Below, one piece after another: positions 1 to 10,509 of a DNA stretch of 64,000 nt. Source of the DNA: Saccopteryx bilineata (Eukaryota > Chordata > Mammalia > Chiroptera > Emballonuridae); contig NC_089490.1 of assembly GCF_036850765.1 (NCBI RefSeq), positions 298,078,982 to 298,142,981 of the forward strand, read 5' to 3'. How positions within the stretch are numbered: the first letter of the stretch is position 1; each line of letters opens with the position of its first letter. A program made the position numbers and the translations under genes. The notes beneath the pieces were generated by a model. The model saw nothing but the letters and a program-made list of their open reading frames with translations. It did not search any database and was not told the origin of the DNA.

Positions 1-2169
1 CATCTTTTACAGTACAACCGCCCCAAGTGTGACATTGGGGGCTTCCTGTAGAGTCTCTGTGCTGCCTGAGGACTGTCCGGGAAGGAGGTCCCTGAAGCAC
101 CAGGTCTGTACCCCTCCTGTCGGTCACATGGGCACCATCCTAACCTGAGCCAGAGGCCTCCGCAGTCTCCAATAAACATATGGTCTGCTGTGTGACTCGA
201 CACCCGCTGAATAGCTAGACAGGGAGTGCGAGTGCCCCACACATCCAGGTTCCCTGTTAAAAGCCCTGGGCGACCTAGGTAACTGACTGCTTGAGTGACC
301 CTGCTTTTCCATTCCAGCAGCCTAACTCCCGCTCATTTGTTCTAAATTCACCAACACCGTGAACGCTTAGTCACCCCACACCCAACCCCAGAAAAGGCAG
401 AGCCCCGGGTCTGCTTCCTCTTCATCTGTGTCCTTGCTGTGTCTCCAGGCCTGCTGTGCACCCTTCAGGAATAAACTTGTTTATTTCTGGGAGGAATAAA
501 CTTATCTTTTCAAAATTCCCTGACGGTTCTGGTTAAGGTACGTCTTATGTCATTATAAGAACCGCAAGGGACAGTGCAACCACATCATTGGCTCCAGTTG
601 GTGGGGAAATGTCTGTGGGGGCTGTTGCAGGTAGCGGGTCCAGGTAGGTGCCACCCAGCATTCCTAGCCAACAGCATCACCATCGGTGGGCTGGGATGGC
701 GGGAAATCTTGTCATTGGTGTCCTCTACTGCAGGCTCAGCCTTCTCATTTTCTCAATTTATCACAGGAGGAACAAGAAGAACAGCAGCACCTGAGCCTCA
801 GACCTAGTGGGATCGAAGGACAGCACAGGCCGCCTCTGGGACTCCCTGTGCTGGGAATGCACCTGACGTCATGGTCATGGAGCTTTAAGGGAAGGGTTTC
901 TGCTGTCACTCACCGCAGAACTGAGCTGTGCCTTAGTTTCCCCACCACTATCACTCTCCTTCTAGACTAAGATGGGCACTTGCCGGCCCCAGCCTCACTG
1001 GCTGCTGTCCTACACCCCATCCAGGTTTCATCAGTGGCCCTTTATTGCGTCACCTTCCACTCCTTACCTGGGCTGTTCAGGGTCACCCAGAGCCACCCAG
1101 AGTGCCAGCCACCTGGAGGTCCTCTGTGCCCATGCTCCCTGCCAGCCTGAGCCATCTGTTCCATCACTTTGCCAGCCTTTATCCTTTTCACCTGAGCTTC
1201 TCCTTCTTCCCTGCCCGCCTGTGAAATCGACGACACAGACACCTGGTGGCCTGGCCCAGGCCCCCCATGATGTCGTGAATGTTAAGTACGGTGGGCACAC
1301 CTGGCTGTGGGGGAACTGAAAGAGGGAAGAAGATGGGGGAGGTGCCCCTCTTAGAATGTATTCTTTTTACTATAAAAGCAGAAAGTAAAATTACAATTTT
1401 CTCACTTAAGAATAACCTTTACTGCCTAATACCTTATAATCTTTCCTAGTGTTTTCTGTCGCTGTGACATTTTTATAGTAGTGGAAACTGCATAGTAACT
1501 TTTTACAGTAGTTCAAACTATTTAAAGTAGCCTGGAATAGTACTTCTTCTCTCCCTCCTTTCCATCGTTCCCTCCCTCTCTGCACATCCCTGTCTGATCA
1601 CTGGTAATTAAGGTAAGTTCAGATGAGGGGAGAGGTACCATTGTTATCAATAGCAATTCCCTAGTTGTCTTGACTCAGCTGGGCCACAGCCTCCTTGCAG
1701 GATGGGAGTTTGAGACCAGCATTAGTTACCTTTTATAGTTTAGGAAACCTAATCTAATGACTGCTTGTGGCTTGCTCATCATTACATAGTTACAAGAGGC
1801 AGGGCCAGCACGAAGCCACACCTTCCAAGCTCACTTCTCGCTGCCCCTGATGTAAGCAGCAGGTCCATGAAATTTGACAACAGCCTCCCAGAGGTCTGAT
1901 GTCCCATGGAGAAAAGTAGTGGCAGGTGAATGGGGCCCAAAACAGAAGCAGTGGCAGGAAGAGCCAGCTGGGTGGCTGCTTGAGCTGAGCCCTGGCTGGG
2001 CTTCCTGCAGGCGCTCCAGAGAGCTGACCCGAATTCCCAAGGGAGAGTCCACTTGCATGTTCTTAGATACAATCTTTGTTTTAAGTCCATGGGTGTCTCT
2101 GCTGGGCCATTGATAAGAGGGGCAGCCATGGACCCACCTGAGAGAGCAGAGTCTGCCTTTCTCTGGACT
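1..2169. other. Unassigned sequence, no gene recognised
   Basis: No exon, conserved protein or named repeat is recognised. AATAAA-type signals occur near 170, 470 and 495, so part of the first 500 bases could be an old LTR or a 3' UTR remnant, but no edges or target duplication are visible. Open frames up to 160 codons on both strands show no recognisable domain. Confidence 0.5.
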
Positions 2170-2203
2170 TTGTGTGTGTGTGTGTGTGTGTAGGGGGGGG
2201 GGG
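2170..2203. repeat. (TG)n plus poly-G microsatellite
   Basis: About ten TG dinucleotides are followed, after TA, by a run of 11 G. Confidence 0.95.
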
Positions 2204-2587
2204 TCCGATGGTGTTGCAAACCAGCGTGACTAGTAATTTCAGGTCCTGAGTGGGAATGGTGCAAAATTAAGAAATATGCTTAAAGAATTAAAGAATGGGT
2301 TCGGGAGAGCTCTGCAAAGCTGATAGCAAAAATAGAGCGAGCTCAAAAACCTCATCTTGCTTTATTTACAGGGCAAAGTGGGCCATTGGTAAATCAATGA
2401 GATCTCTGATCACACTTCCAAGGCAACCCAAGAATTTTTACCAAGTGCAGAAAACCCCCACCATACATAACATCTTCACTTCACACAAAGAAGAAACTTG
2501 CCTCCAGTCTTTCTAGGGAACATGGGGGGTAGGATGAGTACATTCAAACATCACAGCTAACATGGAGGTGTGAGGAAGGGCTTAGCC

Positions 2588-3422
2588 CAGTGGTTCTCAA
2601 ACTTTTTGAAGTTGGGGCACATTTAAAATCCTACAAATAATTGTAGGTGCACTATATACAAATTTCTGAGAAATATGTTATAATAATGAAGTCAAATATT
2701 AAAGAAAAAATATAAAGTCCAAGCATGCCTTTATGGTAATTAAATGAAATAAATACGACAAAATTAAATTTATTCTGACATTAAAAAACATTTTTATGTT
2801 ACATTTTTTGAGTTATGCTTTTTTAGAATTCATAAGAAAGAGGGGTTAAGAAATTTAAAAAACAACAAAAAAGTTATCTTTTTATATATATAGATACATT
2901 CTTAGTAAGACTTAGTAAATTCAGCAGGTCCTGGCACGAATGTGTTAAGTTTTTTCATTCTTATGTTTATGAGAAACATGAGCCTGATGTGTTCTAGCAA
3001 TTTCTTCAATGTTTGGGCATATATTTGAAAGGCAAACTCTTATTTCCTCATCAATACATTGAAGAATTCCTCTCTTTTTACTCTTAATTTTGTTGAGTGC
3101 AGAAAACCCCCACCATACATATCATCTTAACTGTTCACCAAACAAAGGATAGAAGAAACTTGCCTCCAGTCTTTCTGGGGAACATGGAAGGTAGTGTAAA
3201 CAATCCAGCACCACAGCTTAACAGCCTTTTGCAACCTAATCAGGCAAGTGAGGTGGGGGGTTGGGCAGACTGTCAGCTTACAGCCAATTCCCCACACCTC
3301 TGTCCCCCAAAAATCTAAACTCCGAAAACCCTGTTGGTTATTTGGTCCCCAACAGGCATATATTTCTCTTGAATACCATAGAGCTCACCAGTGCGCCCTG
3401 GGGCACACTTTGAGAACCACTG
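2588..3422. mobile_element. Non-autonomous hAT-type transposon with exact 8-bp TSD
   Basis: It starts CAGTGGTTCTCAAAC and ends with the inverted form GTTTGAGAACCACTG apart from small differences. Both sides carry the 8-bp target duplication GCTTAGCC (2580-2587 and 3423-3430). Terminal repeats of this form and 8-bp TSDs are typical of hAT transposons. The 835 bp are AT-rich and no transposase is recognised. Bases 3096-3354 are a foreign segment, so the element proper is about 576 bp. It sits inside repeat A. Confidence 0.85.
3096..3354. repeat. Copy of repeat A embedded in the hAT element
   Basis: This segment aligns with the sequence flanking the hAT element: its left part matches 2444-2587 and its right part matches 3423-3558, in the same order and strand, with clear divergence and small indels. 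At the point equivalent to the hAT insertion it reads straight through, so it resembles a pre-insertion allele. No target duplication is visible at its own edges. Confidence 0.75.
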
Positions 3423-3558
3423 GCTTAGCCTTTTGCAACTTAATTAGGCAAGTGAGGTAGGGGGTTGGGCAGACTATCAGCTTACAGCCAGTTCCCCACA
3501 CCTCTGTCCCCCAAAAATCTAAACTGCAAAAACCCTGTTGGCTTTTCGGCCCCCAACA

Positions 3559-4966
3559 CGATGGGTACACAGGGCACAGTGAAGCTCCCAGGGCTCCCAC
3601 CAAAGCACAGAGTCTTTGACAGAGGCTGTCCACAGGTGTCACTTGCCTTCTTCTCTCAGCCCCTTGTAGGTAGACCTTCTCCTTGGGTTTCTACCAAAAA
3701 TGCCTCTTCATCCTTTTTCTCTAAAAAAAAGAAAAGAGCATCCTCAGTTTCACATACGTCAGTGCCTACCCTCTGTGAGCGCCCTGTGTCTTAAGCAGAA
3801 TCCCTGTGCAGAGGCTCTAAGTGAGCCAAACCCGGGGGTGCCCGTCCAGCACCTCAGCATGCGGCAGGGGGCATGTGTGTGCTTGGCAGTGAAGCACACT
3901 GTCGCCAAGTCCTTTCTTTTCCTACCTTCAAAACATCTCAACTCTGTGGGATGTTGCCATGAAAATAAACAAGAGTTCATCCTAAGTGCCAGCAGCGACT
4001 AGAGTCAGAGATAGGTTTTGGCTGGGGGACCCATGAAGGTTTGCTCTGCTGAGGTGAGGATGCGTGAGCCAGACTCAGCGCTGGAACAGATATCAGGACT
4101 TTAAGGCAATAATAATTACTTTGTACGGGAAGGAGGAGGGATGGGGAGCAGGGATGGGTTTTTTCCTAAACGTGGAGAGGAATGATCCTTTATAGTTGGC
4201 AGGCTCACTCTCGGCAGGCTACTTAAAGAAAACTTGTGTAAAATATGACTTTAAGCTGCAATTTTTCCTCCAACTCCAAGAAGTCATATTTCCCCCTTAA
4301 GCATAAATATTAAGATGTACATTCTATATTAATTCTCATACGGAAGATGATCTCTTCTTTTCCTGAGATTATGCCCTTTCCAACGATCCTGGTGTTATAA
4401 TGACTTCCTTTTCTTCTCCTTTTGAAGGGTGATGCTAACAAAGGAAATCTGCTCCTTTTTCGATATCCTTGCAGGATAAATAAAATATGGTTTTTAGATT
4501 TTTATTATTTGAATATTTTTAAGGGGCAGAGCAAATGCATAACTGCCTCTCTCTCCTACAGGAAATCTTCTACAAAACAAACAAACAAGCACACAAACAC
4601 AAAATATGGAGAAACAGTAACTCCACCTGTGATGGAATCGAGCAATAAAATAAAAGAGCTGTGATCCCAAGTGATCGCAATGCAGCGTCCGGGGAAAGGC
4701 TGCTGAACACACCATGAGTCAGACACGGGCAGGGAGGGGCTCAGAGAGCCAGTTTGGGGGCCTACAGGGAGTGGAGATAAAAAAACGTTGAGACTGCGAT
4801 ACTGAGAGAGGATTCCCCCAGATTCCCCCCACTTGCAGGAAGCAGTCTGTTACAAAGCCAGGATGGAGGCGAAAGTTTCCATACAGCATGAACCGCCCCG
4901 CCTCTGCTGGCATCTGCTGTCTGGAGAGAAACAAGGGTGAGCTGGTCACCTACTCCCAGCGCCATG
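3559..4966. other. Unassigned sequence
   Basis: No exon or named repeat is recognised. The base composition is ordinary and the open frames lack domains. Confidence 0.5.
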
Positions 4967-5109
4967 AGTATGTATGTATGTATTTGTTTATTTATCTATT
5001 TATTTATATTAGAAAATTAAATTTAACAGGGTGACATTGATCAATAAGAATACATAGGTTTCAGGTAAACATTTCTATGGCATTTGAACTGTTGATTATG
5101 TTGTATACC
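4967..5109 (-). mobile_element. L1 3' UTR fragment, interrupted by an LTR
   Basis: A TATT/TATG-rich tract followed by the GGGTGACATTGATCAATAAG motif is the reverse strand of the bat L1 3' end; the same motif recurs at 44165 and 51457. The fragment stops where the LTR at 5110 begins. The C-rich sequence at about 5932-5965 may be its continuation. Confidence 0.75.
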
Positions 5110-5931
5110 TGTTGGGCAAATGAGTGTAAAATTTGTATTTCTTTAGTTTGCTCACTTTCTTTTTTTTTTTTTTTTTTGTATTTTTCTGAAGCAGGAAACG
5201 GGGAGAGACAGTCAGACAGACTCCCGCATGCGCCCGACGGGGATCCACCCGGCACGCCCACCAAGGGGCGATGCTCTGCCCCTCCGGGGCGTCGCTCTGC
5301 CGCGACCAGAGCCACTCTAGCTCCTGGGACAGAGGCCAAGGAGCCATCTCCAGCGCCCGGGCCATCTTTGCTCCAATGGAGCCTCGCTGCAGGAGGGGGA
5401 GAGAGAGAGAGGAAGGAGGGGGGGGTGGAAAAGCAAATGGGCGCTTCTCCTTTGTGCCCTGGCCGGGAATCGAACCCGGGCCCCCCGCACGCCAGGCCAA
5501 CGCTCTACCGCTAAGCCAACCGGCCAGGGCCAGTTTGCTCACTTTTATTGTTACAAAATGGCGCTGGGCAGCCACATGTGTGCTTGCCCTCAGAGCAGGG
5601 CAGTTGATTGCAAATTGCGGATTGCATTCCTGCTTGGGAGGGGCATTTTGCTAATGTTTGCTGGAAGAGGGGTCTTTGTGGGCCCGGCCAGTTTTGCAGA
5701 GAGAGACAGAAGGAGTTCAGATGGGGAACCAGAGCCGAGGGGCTTTGGGAGCCCTACTGAGACTGGTGGGGCCTTGGATTATAAGAGGAACCGAAGAATG
5801 TGTCAGGGTTTTGGAAGCCCTGAATGAAAGGGAATTGTTTTCTCTGTGTGTTTGCTTGTCGGCCAGTGCGAGACTTTAATAAAGGAATGGCCCACGATTT
5901 TTTGACTTCACTGTTTGTTTACACCCTTCCC
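5110..5931 (+). mobile_element. Solo LTR (family 1, subtype b), 3' truncated, holding a SINE
   Basis: It begins TGTTGGGCAAATGAG, like the LTR at 9192, and shares with it the region around the GCAGATTGC-type motif, the GGGAGCCCT...GGTGGGGCC block and the AATAAA signal (5878-5883). A full-length Ves SINE lies within it. The U5 end found in the other copies is missing and no matching 5-bp duplication is seen, so the 3' edge is probably a deletion. An AAAATGGCGCTG motif lies near 5554. Confidence 0.7.
5159..5531 (-). mobile_element. Full-length Ves-type SINE
   Basis: On the minus strand it has a tRNA-like head with a B box (GGTTCGATTCC), then a C/T-rich stretch, a long body and a poly-A tail (the poly-T at 5160-5177). 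The 14-bp target duplication AGTTTGCTCACTTT is exact (5145-5158 and 5532-5545). The body keeps many CpG sites, which suggests a fairly young copy. Related copies lie at 14762, 16038 and 30471. It interrupts the LTR at 5110. Confidence 0.93.
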
Positions 5932-5965
5932 CTTCCCTCTCCCCCTACATCCCCCTACCCTGAGT

Positions 5966-6433
5966 CTTATGAAACTATGCTAGGATCCAGGGCCAAAATC
6001 TGCCAGTTCTGTGCATCAGACATCAATTGCTGGGTAACAAACCACCCCAAACATAGCTGCTTCAAAGAACAACTATTTTACTTGCTAAAGATGCTGGGGG
6101 TCAGCTGTTTGTGCTGGGTTCAGATGGCCTGTTCTTCAGGTAGTCTCGCCTGGGGTCAGTCACTCCTGAGGCTGAAGTCTTCCTGATGTTTGGCTGGGGC
6201 TGGTGCAGCAGGGCCCCCGCTGGAAGGAGAAAGTTGGCCAGCCTCAGACGTTCTCCATGGTGATGTGCAGGGCTGGAAGCCAGCAGAGCAAGGCCTTCCA
6301 AGCTTTCAGAGAAAATAAAATAACAAAAAATAAGGCTGCAGAAAAATGTTTTAAATGTGTAAGAATTGAGGGAATATAGTTTCCATATGCTGTCTTTGAA
6401 TTAACCACTAAAAGGTGAGGAGGGGTAGTCATT
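5966..6433. other. Unassigned sequence
   Basis: No gene or named repeat is recognised between the LTR block and the MLT1 LTR. Confidence 0.5.
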
Positions 6434-7303
6434 TGTTATGGGCTGAATTGTGTCCACCCTCCTATATATTCATATGTTGAAGTCCCCAGTGCCTCAGAAT
6501 ATGACTGTTTTTTGGATATAGGGTCCTTATAGAGGTAACTAAGTTGAAATGAGGTCACTAGGGTGGTGTTTTTATGAGAAGGGAGGATTTGGACACATAC
6601 TTGCACAGTCATTGCAGACCACGTGAAGACACAGGGAGTAAATGACCATCTACCATCCAAGGACTGGCCTCAGAAACCAATCCTGCTGATGCCTTTAAGA
6701 GAGGAAAAGTTCTGCCCCCTACCCTTTCTCCCTGAGGAGAAAGAAACAAGAAGAATGCAAGGGAGAGGAGCCTGCAGGAGCAACTGAGTCAGCTAGTCAT
6801 AGTTTACTTACTGTAGTTCTCTAGAAGGACTAGCGCCACTTGCTACACAGAGCAAAGAAGATAGAACTTATCTGAAAATCCTTTCCTCTTTTCTTCTCTT
6901 AAAAGCCTTTAAGAGACAATGTTTACATACCTTAATTAAAAATTCCAACACTTATCCTCTGACTCACCCTCCCATCCTGAAGTCATGAGAGTGACATATG
7001 GGATCATAAGCCCCTTGCATGAAAACCTGTATTCTGTAAAAGGTATATAACCTGTAAGAAAATCAACTTTGGGGAGTACGTGTCTTTGGAGCTTCTAGTC
7101 CCTGCATGCTCTGCCGGCTTTTAATATGATACATTTTCTTTTCCTCTAATAAAGTTATCTGAGTGTCTATCCTCCGTCGGGTAGCTTCCTGCAACACCTT
7201 GATCCAGGACTTCTGTTCTCCAGGGCTGTTAGAAAACACATTTCTGTTCTTTATGCCACCAGTCTGTGGTAGTTTGTTATGGAGGCCCTAGGAAACCAAT
7301 ACA
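6434..7303 (+). mobile_element. MLT1-type (MaLR) LTR, split by another LTR
   Basis: It begins TGTTATGGGCTGAATTGTG and follows the MLT1 pattern: TTCATATGTTGAAGTCC, a GTCCTTAT block, GTGAAGACACAGGGAG, and after the interruption a CACCTTGATCCAGGACTTC block, ending near AAACCAATACACC. The interruption is the LTR at 6696-7196. Confidence 0.85.
6696..7196 (+). mobile_element. ERV1-like solo LTR nested in an MLT1 LTR, 4-bp TSD
   Basis: The 501-bp block interrupts the MLT1 LTR exactly between GATG and its CACCTTGATC motif. It has a TATATAA box at 7044-7050, an AATAAA at 7148-7153 about 100 bp downstream, and ends GCAACA. The 4-bp duplication CCTT flanks it (6692-6695 and 7197-7200), as expected for gammaretrovirus-like elements. 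The first base pair is TA rather than TG, probably a mutation. No internal viral genes are present, so it is a solo LTR. Confidence 0.75.
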
Positions 7304-7432
7304 CCAACCAAGAGAAATGGCCGAAATCAATGAAAAAGGAAATGGGATAAGCATTGAACTATTCGACCATAGGACTACATCTAAAAAATGTAGATAATAT
7401 TGCTACACATTTGCAGACCATCTGGAAGTGTG

Positions 7433-7452
7433 TGTATATATATATATATATA
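7433..7452. repeat. (TA)n microsatellite
   Basis: A run of alternating T and A follows GTGTGTA. Confidence 0.9.
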
Positions 7453-7474
7453 TCCAGCTTTAGAAGACCTGGGT

Positions 7475-7624
7475 TGCTCTGGCCAAATAGCTCCGCTTGT
7501 TAGAGCATCGGCCTGAAGTGCAGAGGTTGCTGGTTCAATCTCATACAGGAATGGATTGATGTTCCTGTCTCTCCATCTCTTCCTCCCTCTCCATTTTTCT
7601 CTGGCTAAAATCAATTAAAAAAAA
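7475..7624 (+). mobile_element. tRNA-derived bat SINE
   Basis: It has a tRNA-like head (GCTCTGGCCAAATAGCTC, then GGTTGCTGGTTCAATC), a GATTGATGTTCCTGTCTCTC body and an AAAATCAATTAAAA tail. An imperfect duplication TTAGAAGACCTGG / TTAAAAGACCTGG flanks it. It is a different head type from the SINE at 5159. Confidence 0.85.
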
Positions 7625-7639
7625 TTAAAAGACCTGGAT

Positions 7640-8031
7640 TTCGGCTGTGTCCAGGACTCCAAGTGTCCACTATGCTGGGCAAACCTGTTGAGTTCTCTGG
7701 GCCACATTTCAATTCATGGCAATGAATAACTTTCACAGTGGGCTTCAGAGAATCCTCAACTTTGGAGTAAGGTCCTTGGACACTATCAGGATGATGAGGT
7801 GGGAGTCTGTGGGTTGTGGGCCCTTGTCTACTTCACGGCAGCCTCATGGCTTCTCAGTAATATTTCACCAGAAGGGAGTTTCCTGTGGCCAAAGATTCAT
7901 AAACACCAGTGAACTGGGTCCTTTCTGAGTTCCCTTTCAGGTAAAAAAGCTATTAGCATTTTAAAGTTTGTTTCATCCCATTAACCTTTAAAAAATGTAA
8001 AGACATGAACATTTACACAGGATTTGGCTAT
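7640..8031. other. Unassigned sequence
   Basis: No gene or named repeat is recognised. Confidence 0.5.
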
Positions 8032-8052
8032 AAGCAGGAGTGTTACTGTTCT

Positions 8053-8240
8053 TTTTTCTTTTAATATTTTTTATTTATTCATTTCAGAAAGAAGAGAGAG
8101 GGGGAGAGAGAGACAAAGTGGGAGGAGCAGGATGCATCAACTCCCATATATGCCTTGACTAGGCAGGCAAGCCCAGGGTTTTGAACTGGCGACCTCAGCG
8201 TTTCCAAGTCAACACTTTATCCACTGTACCACCACAGGTC
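8053..8240 (-). mobile_element. tRNA-derived bat SINE (CCTGACCTGTGG type)
   Basis: This is the reverse strand of the short SINE type with head CCTGACCTGTGGTGGTACAG and body motif GGCATATATGGGAG. The flanks share AAGCAGG(AG)TGTTACTGTTCT (8032-8052 and from 8241) as the target duplication. Confidence 0.9.
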
Positions 8241-8309
8241 AAGCAGGTGTTACTGTTCTCACTCTCAGCCAAGACCCACCACAGTGGGAGAAAGTCACAC
8301 CTGCCCCTT

Positions 8310-9025
8310 TGTTGAGCAGATAAAATATATTATGCTCACTTTGTTAAAGATGGCGCTGCCCACATGGAAGCCTGTCACCCAGGTGAAATTAATGTGTGTT
8401 GGGGGCCAGCTGTGAGCAAGCAGGATCTTTGTAGCCTGGGGCTTGGTTTTAGGACTAAGCCTTTCCCACCCTTTTTGATGTGAGGTGGTACAATCCAATT
8501 ATGCCTCAGATAAGTGACTTTGTATCAGAGACTTCCTTATTTTGTATATTGGATTAAAGGTTTTGATTTCTACACTATAAAATGGGGGCAGAACAGGAGC
8601 TTGCTCTCTTAGTTCCTGAGATTAGCATTAGAGAGTAGAGAGCAGAGAGGAGAGCAGAGAGAGGCCATGTGGAAGAGGCCAGGAGAAGCAGCCAAGATGG
8701 CGGAGTGTTGAGTGAGAAGCCAGTTTGTGCAGAGTTTGTGCAGGGAGAAGGAAGGAGATGGGGAACAGAGGTGAATAAAGTCTGGTGAGCTAGAAACCTT
8801 TGATTCTAAGAAACTCGGATAAGTCAGTAGCTTTGTGAGCACCGAATGTGAGTGGGTTTTGGAGCCTAGTGTGTGTTTTTACTTGCCCACCAGTTGCAAG
8901 CTAGGATTAAAGATGATGGCCCATCAGTTTTTTGGCTCCGTTGTTTCATTACCAACTGTCCGAATCCAATACGAACCTGCATGGGCCAGGCGGCTGTGAT
9001 GGTGGCCTTGGATACTGGCTTTACA
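8310..9025 (+). mobile_element. Solo LTR (family 1, subtype a) with exact 5-bp TSD
   Basis: It begins TGTTGAGCAGATAAAAT and ends ACTGGCTTTACA. The 5-bp duplication CCCTT is exact (8305-8309 and 9026-9030). The polyadenylation signal AATAAA lies at 8774-8779. YY1-like motifs occur at 8346 (AAGATGGCGC) and 8693-8703 (CAAGATGGCGG). There are no internal retroviral genes, so this is a solo LTR left after recombination. It is close in sequence to the inverted LTR at 9784-10452. Confidence 0.9.
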
Positions 9026-9191
9026 CCCTTCTCTCAAGATGGGCCTGCGTGGGAAATGAATGGTGACTAGAGAAGCTGAAAGGGAATGAATCCTGGGAGC
9101 TGGCTGCCTGGTTCTGGGGTGACCTCAGGGAGCAGACAGAGCTCACAGTGGCAAGAACAGGCTCCTTTGGAAGCATTTGTACCAAAGCAAA
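9026..9191. other. Spacer between two solo LTRs
   Basis: This is non-LTR sequence. It carries the target duplications of both neighbours (CCCTT at its left, GCAAA at its right), showing that the two LTRs are separate insertions. Confidence 0.8.
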
Positions 9192-9708
9192 TGTTGGGCA
9201 AACAAGTTTGTAACAAGTGTTTTTAGGTTTGCTCACTTGTATTGGGGCAGCACCATGTGTGTATAGTCTATGGAAGGCTCCAGGTGCTTGCCCACAGGGC
9301 AGCAGATTGCAGATTGCACTTGCCTTCCTACTTGGAGGGGTGTTTGCTATTGTTGCTGGAGAAGGGGGTTTTTCCTCCAGACTGTTTTGGCTGGAGAGTG
9401 CAGAGGGAGAGAGAAATGTGACGGGCTTGGGAGCCCTGCTGAGGCTGGTGGGGCCTGTTTGCTCTGTGAGTCCGGAGGGTGAGTCCAGAAAGTGAGTCTG
9501 GGTTGTGAAACCAGAGACTGAGTTGGGGCTTGGGAGCCCTGAGAGAAAGGGAGGTGGTCTTCCTTGCCTGTTTGCTCATCCACCATTAGGAGACTTTAAT
9601 AAACAGAATGGCCCATCATTTTCTGGCTCCAGTGTTCCTTTACAGTTGGCCCGAATCCTATGGGAACCTGCATCTGCATGGCCCATGGTGACAGCCACTG
9701 GCCTTACA
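9192..9708 (+). mobile_element. Solo LTR (family 1, subtype b) with exact 5-bp TSD
   Basis: It begins TGTTGGGCAAACAAG and ends ACTGGCCTTACA. The exact duplication GCAAA occupies 9187-9191 and 9709-9713. AATAAA lies at 9598-9603. Its middle resembles the LTR at 5110 more than the LTR at 8310, while its last 100 bases resemble all complete copies. No internal genes. Confidence 0.9.
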
Positions 9709-9783
9709 GCAAATCTTTGTCATTGTCACTCTTTTCCCTCCTCAGTGAATGGCTGGGGTCTCAGATATTATAAAGTACCTCAG

Positions 9784-10452
9784 TGTAAAGCCAGTAGCCA
9801 GGGCTGCCAACACAGCAGCCCGGCCCATGCAGGTTCGTATTGGATTCGGACAGTCAGTAAAGAAACAACGGAGCCAAGAACTGATGGGCCTTCATCTTTA
9901 ATCCTAGCTTGCACCAGGCGGGCAAGTAAAAACACACACTGAGCTCCAAAACCCAATCACATTCAGTGCTCACAAAGCTACTGATTTATCCGAGTTTCCA
10001 AGAATCAAAGGTTTCTAGCTCACCAGATTTATTCACCTCTGTTCCCCATCTCCTTCCTTCTCCCTGCATAAACTGTACAAACTGGCCTCTTACTCAACAC
10101 TCTGCCATCTTGGCTGCTTCTCCTGGCCACATGGTCTCTTTCTGCTCTCTCCTCTAATGATAATCTCAGGAATCAAGAGAGCAAGCTCCCGCTCCGTCCC
10201 CATTTTATATTCTAGCTTCACAACCTCTAATCCAATATACAAAATAGGGAAGTCTCTAATACAAAGTCACTTCTCTGAGGCATGATTGGATTGTACCACC
10301 CCACATCAAAAAGGGTGGGAAAGGCTTAATCTCAAAACCAAGCCCCGGGCTACAAGGATTCTCAACACACATTAATATCACCTAGGCGACGGCATCACGT
10401 GGGCAGCGCCATTTTTAACAAAGTGAGCATAATACATTTTATCTGCCCAACA
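9784..10452 (-). mobile_element. Solo LTR (family 1, subtype a), inverted, exact 5-bp TSD
   Basis: This is the reverse strand of an LTR that starts TGTTGGGCAGATAAAATG (at 10452) and ends TACTGGCTTTACA (at 9784). CTCAG is duplicated exactly (9779-9783 and 10453-10457). The polyadenylation signal reads TTTATT at 10028-10033. A reversed YY1-like motif GCCATCTTGGC lies at 10104-10114. With the LTR at 8310 it forms a roughly 700-bp imperfect inverted repeat. Confidence 0.9.
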
Positions 10453-10509
10453 CTCAGTGTGTTATAAAGCACCACACCCCAGATTCTGAAAGGCACTGTA
10501 CCTCACTTC

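Larger units (their letters stand above)
2444..3558. repeat. Unnamed repeat A, split by a hAT insertion
   Basis: Two flanking pieces, 2444-2587 and 3423-3558, join into a unit of about 280 bp interrupted by the hAT element at 2588-3422. A diverged copy without the interruption lies inside that element at 3096-3354, which shows that this is a repeated sequence. It runs from about TGCAGAAAAC to CCCCAACA, so it has TG...CA ends as an LTR would, but no target duplication or polyadenylation signal is clear. Family unknown. Confidence 0.6.

Noticed and set aside
1782..2264. 160-codon minus-strand open frame
   Set aside because: It runs through a (TG)n microsatellite, has no recognisable domain and no splice or promoter context.
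5462..5531. tRNA-like sequence with A and B boxes
   Set aside because: It continues into a Ves SINE body with poly-A tail and TSD, so it is a SINE head and not a tRNA gene. The same applies at 7475, 16038, 30471, 50383, 60245 and 60900.
5077..5654. Overlapping open frames of 127-159 codons on both strands
   Set aside because: They lie across a Ves SINE and its host LTR; the GC-rich SINE body simply lacks stops. No domain is visible.
8310..10452. A single provirus bounded by inverted or direct LTRs
   Set aside because: Each LTR has its own different 5-bp target duplication and no internal retroviral genes lie between them.
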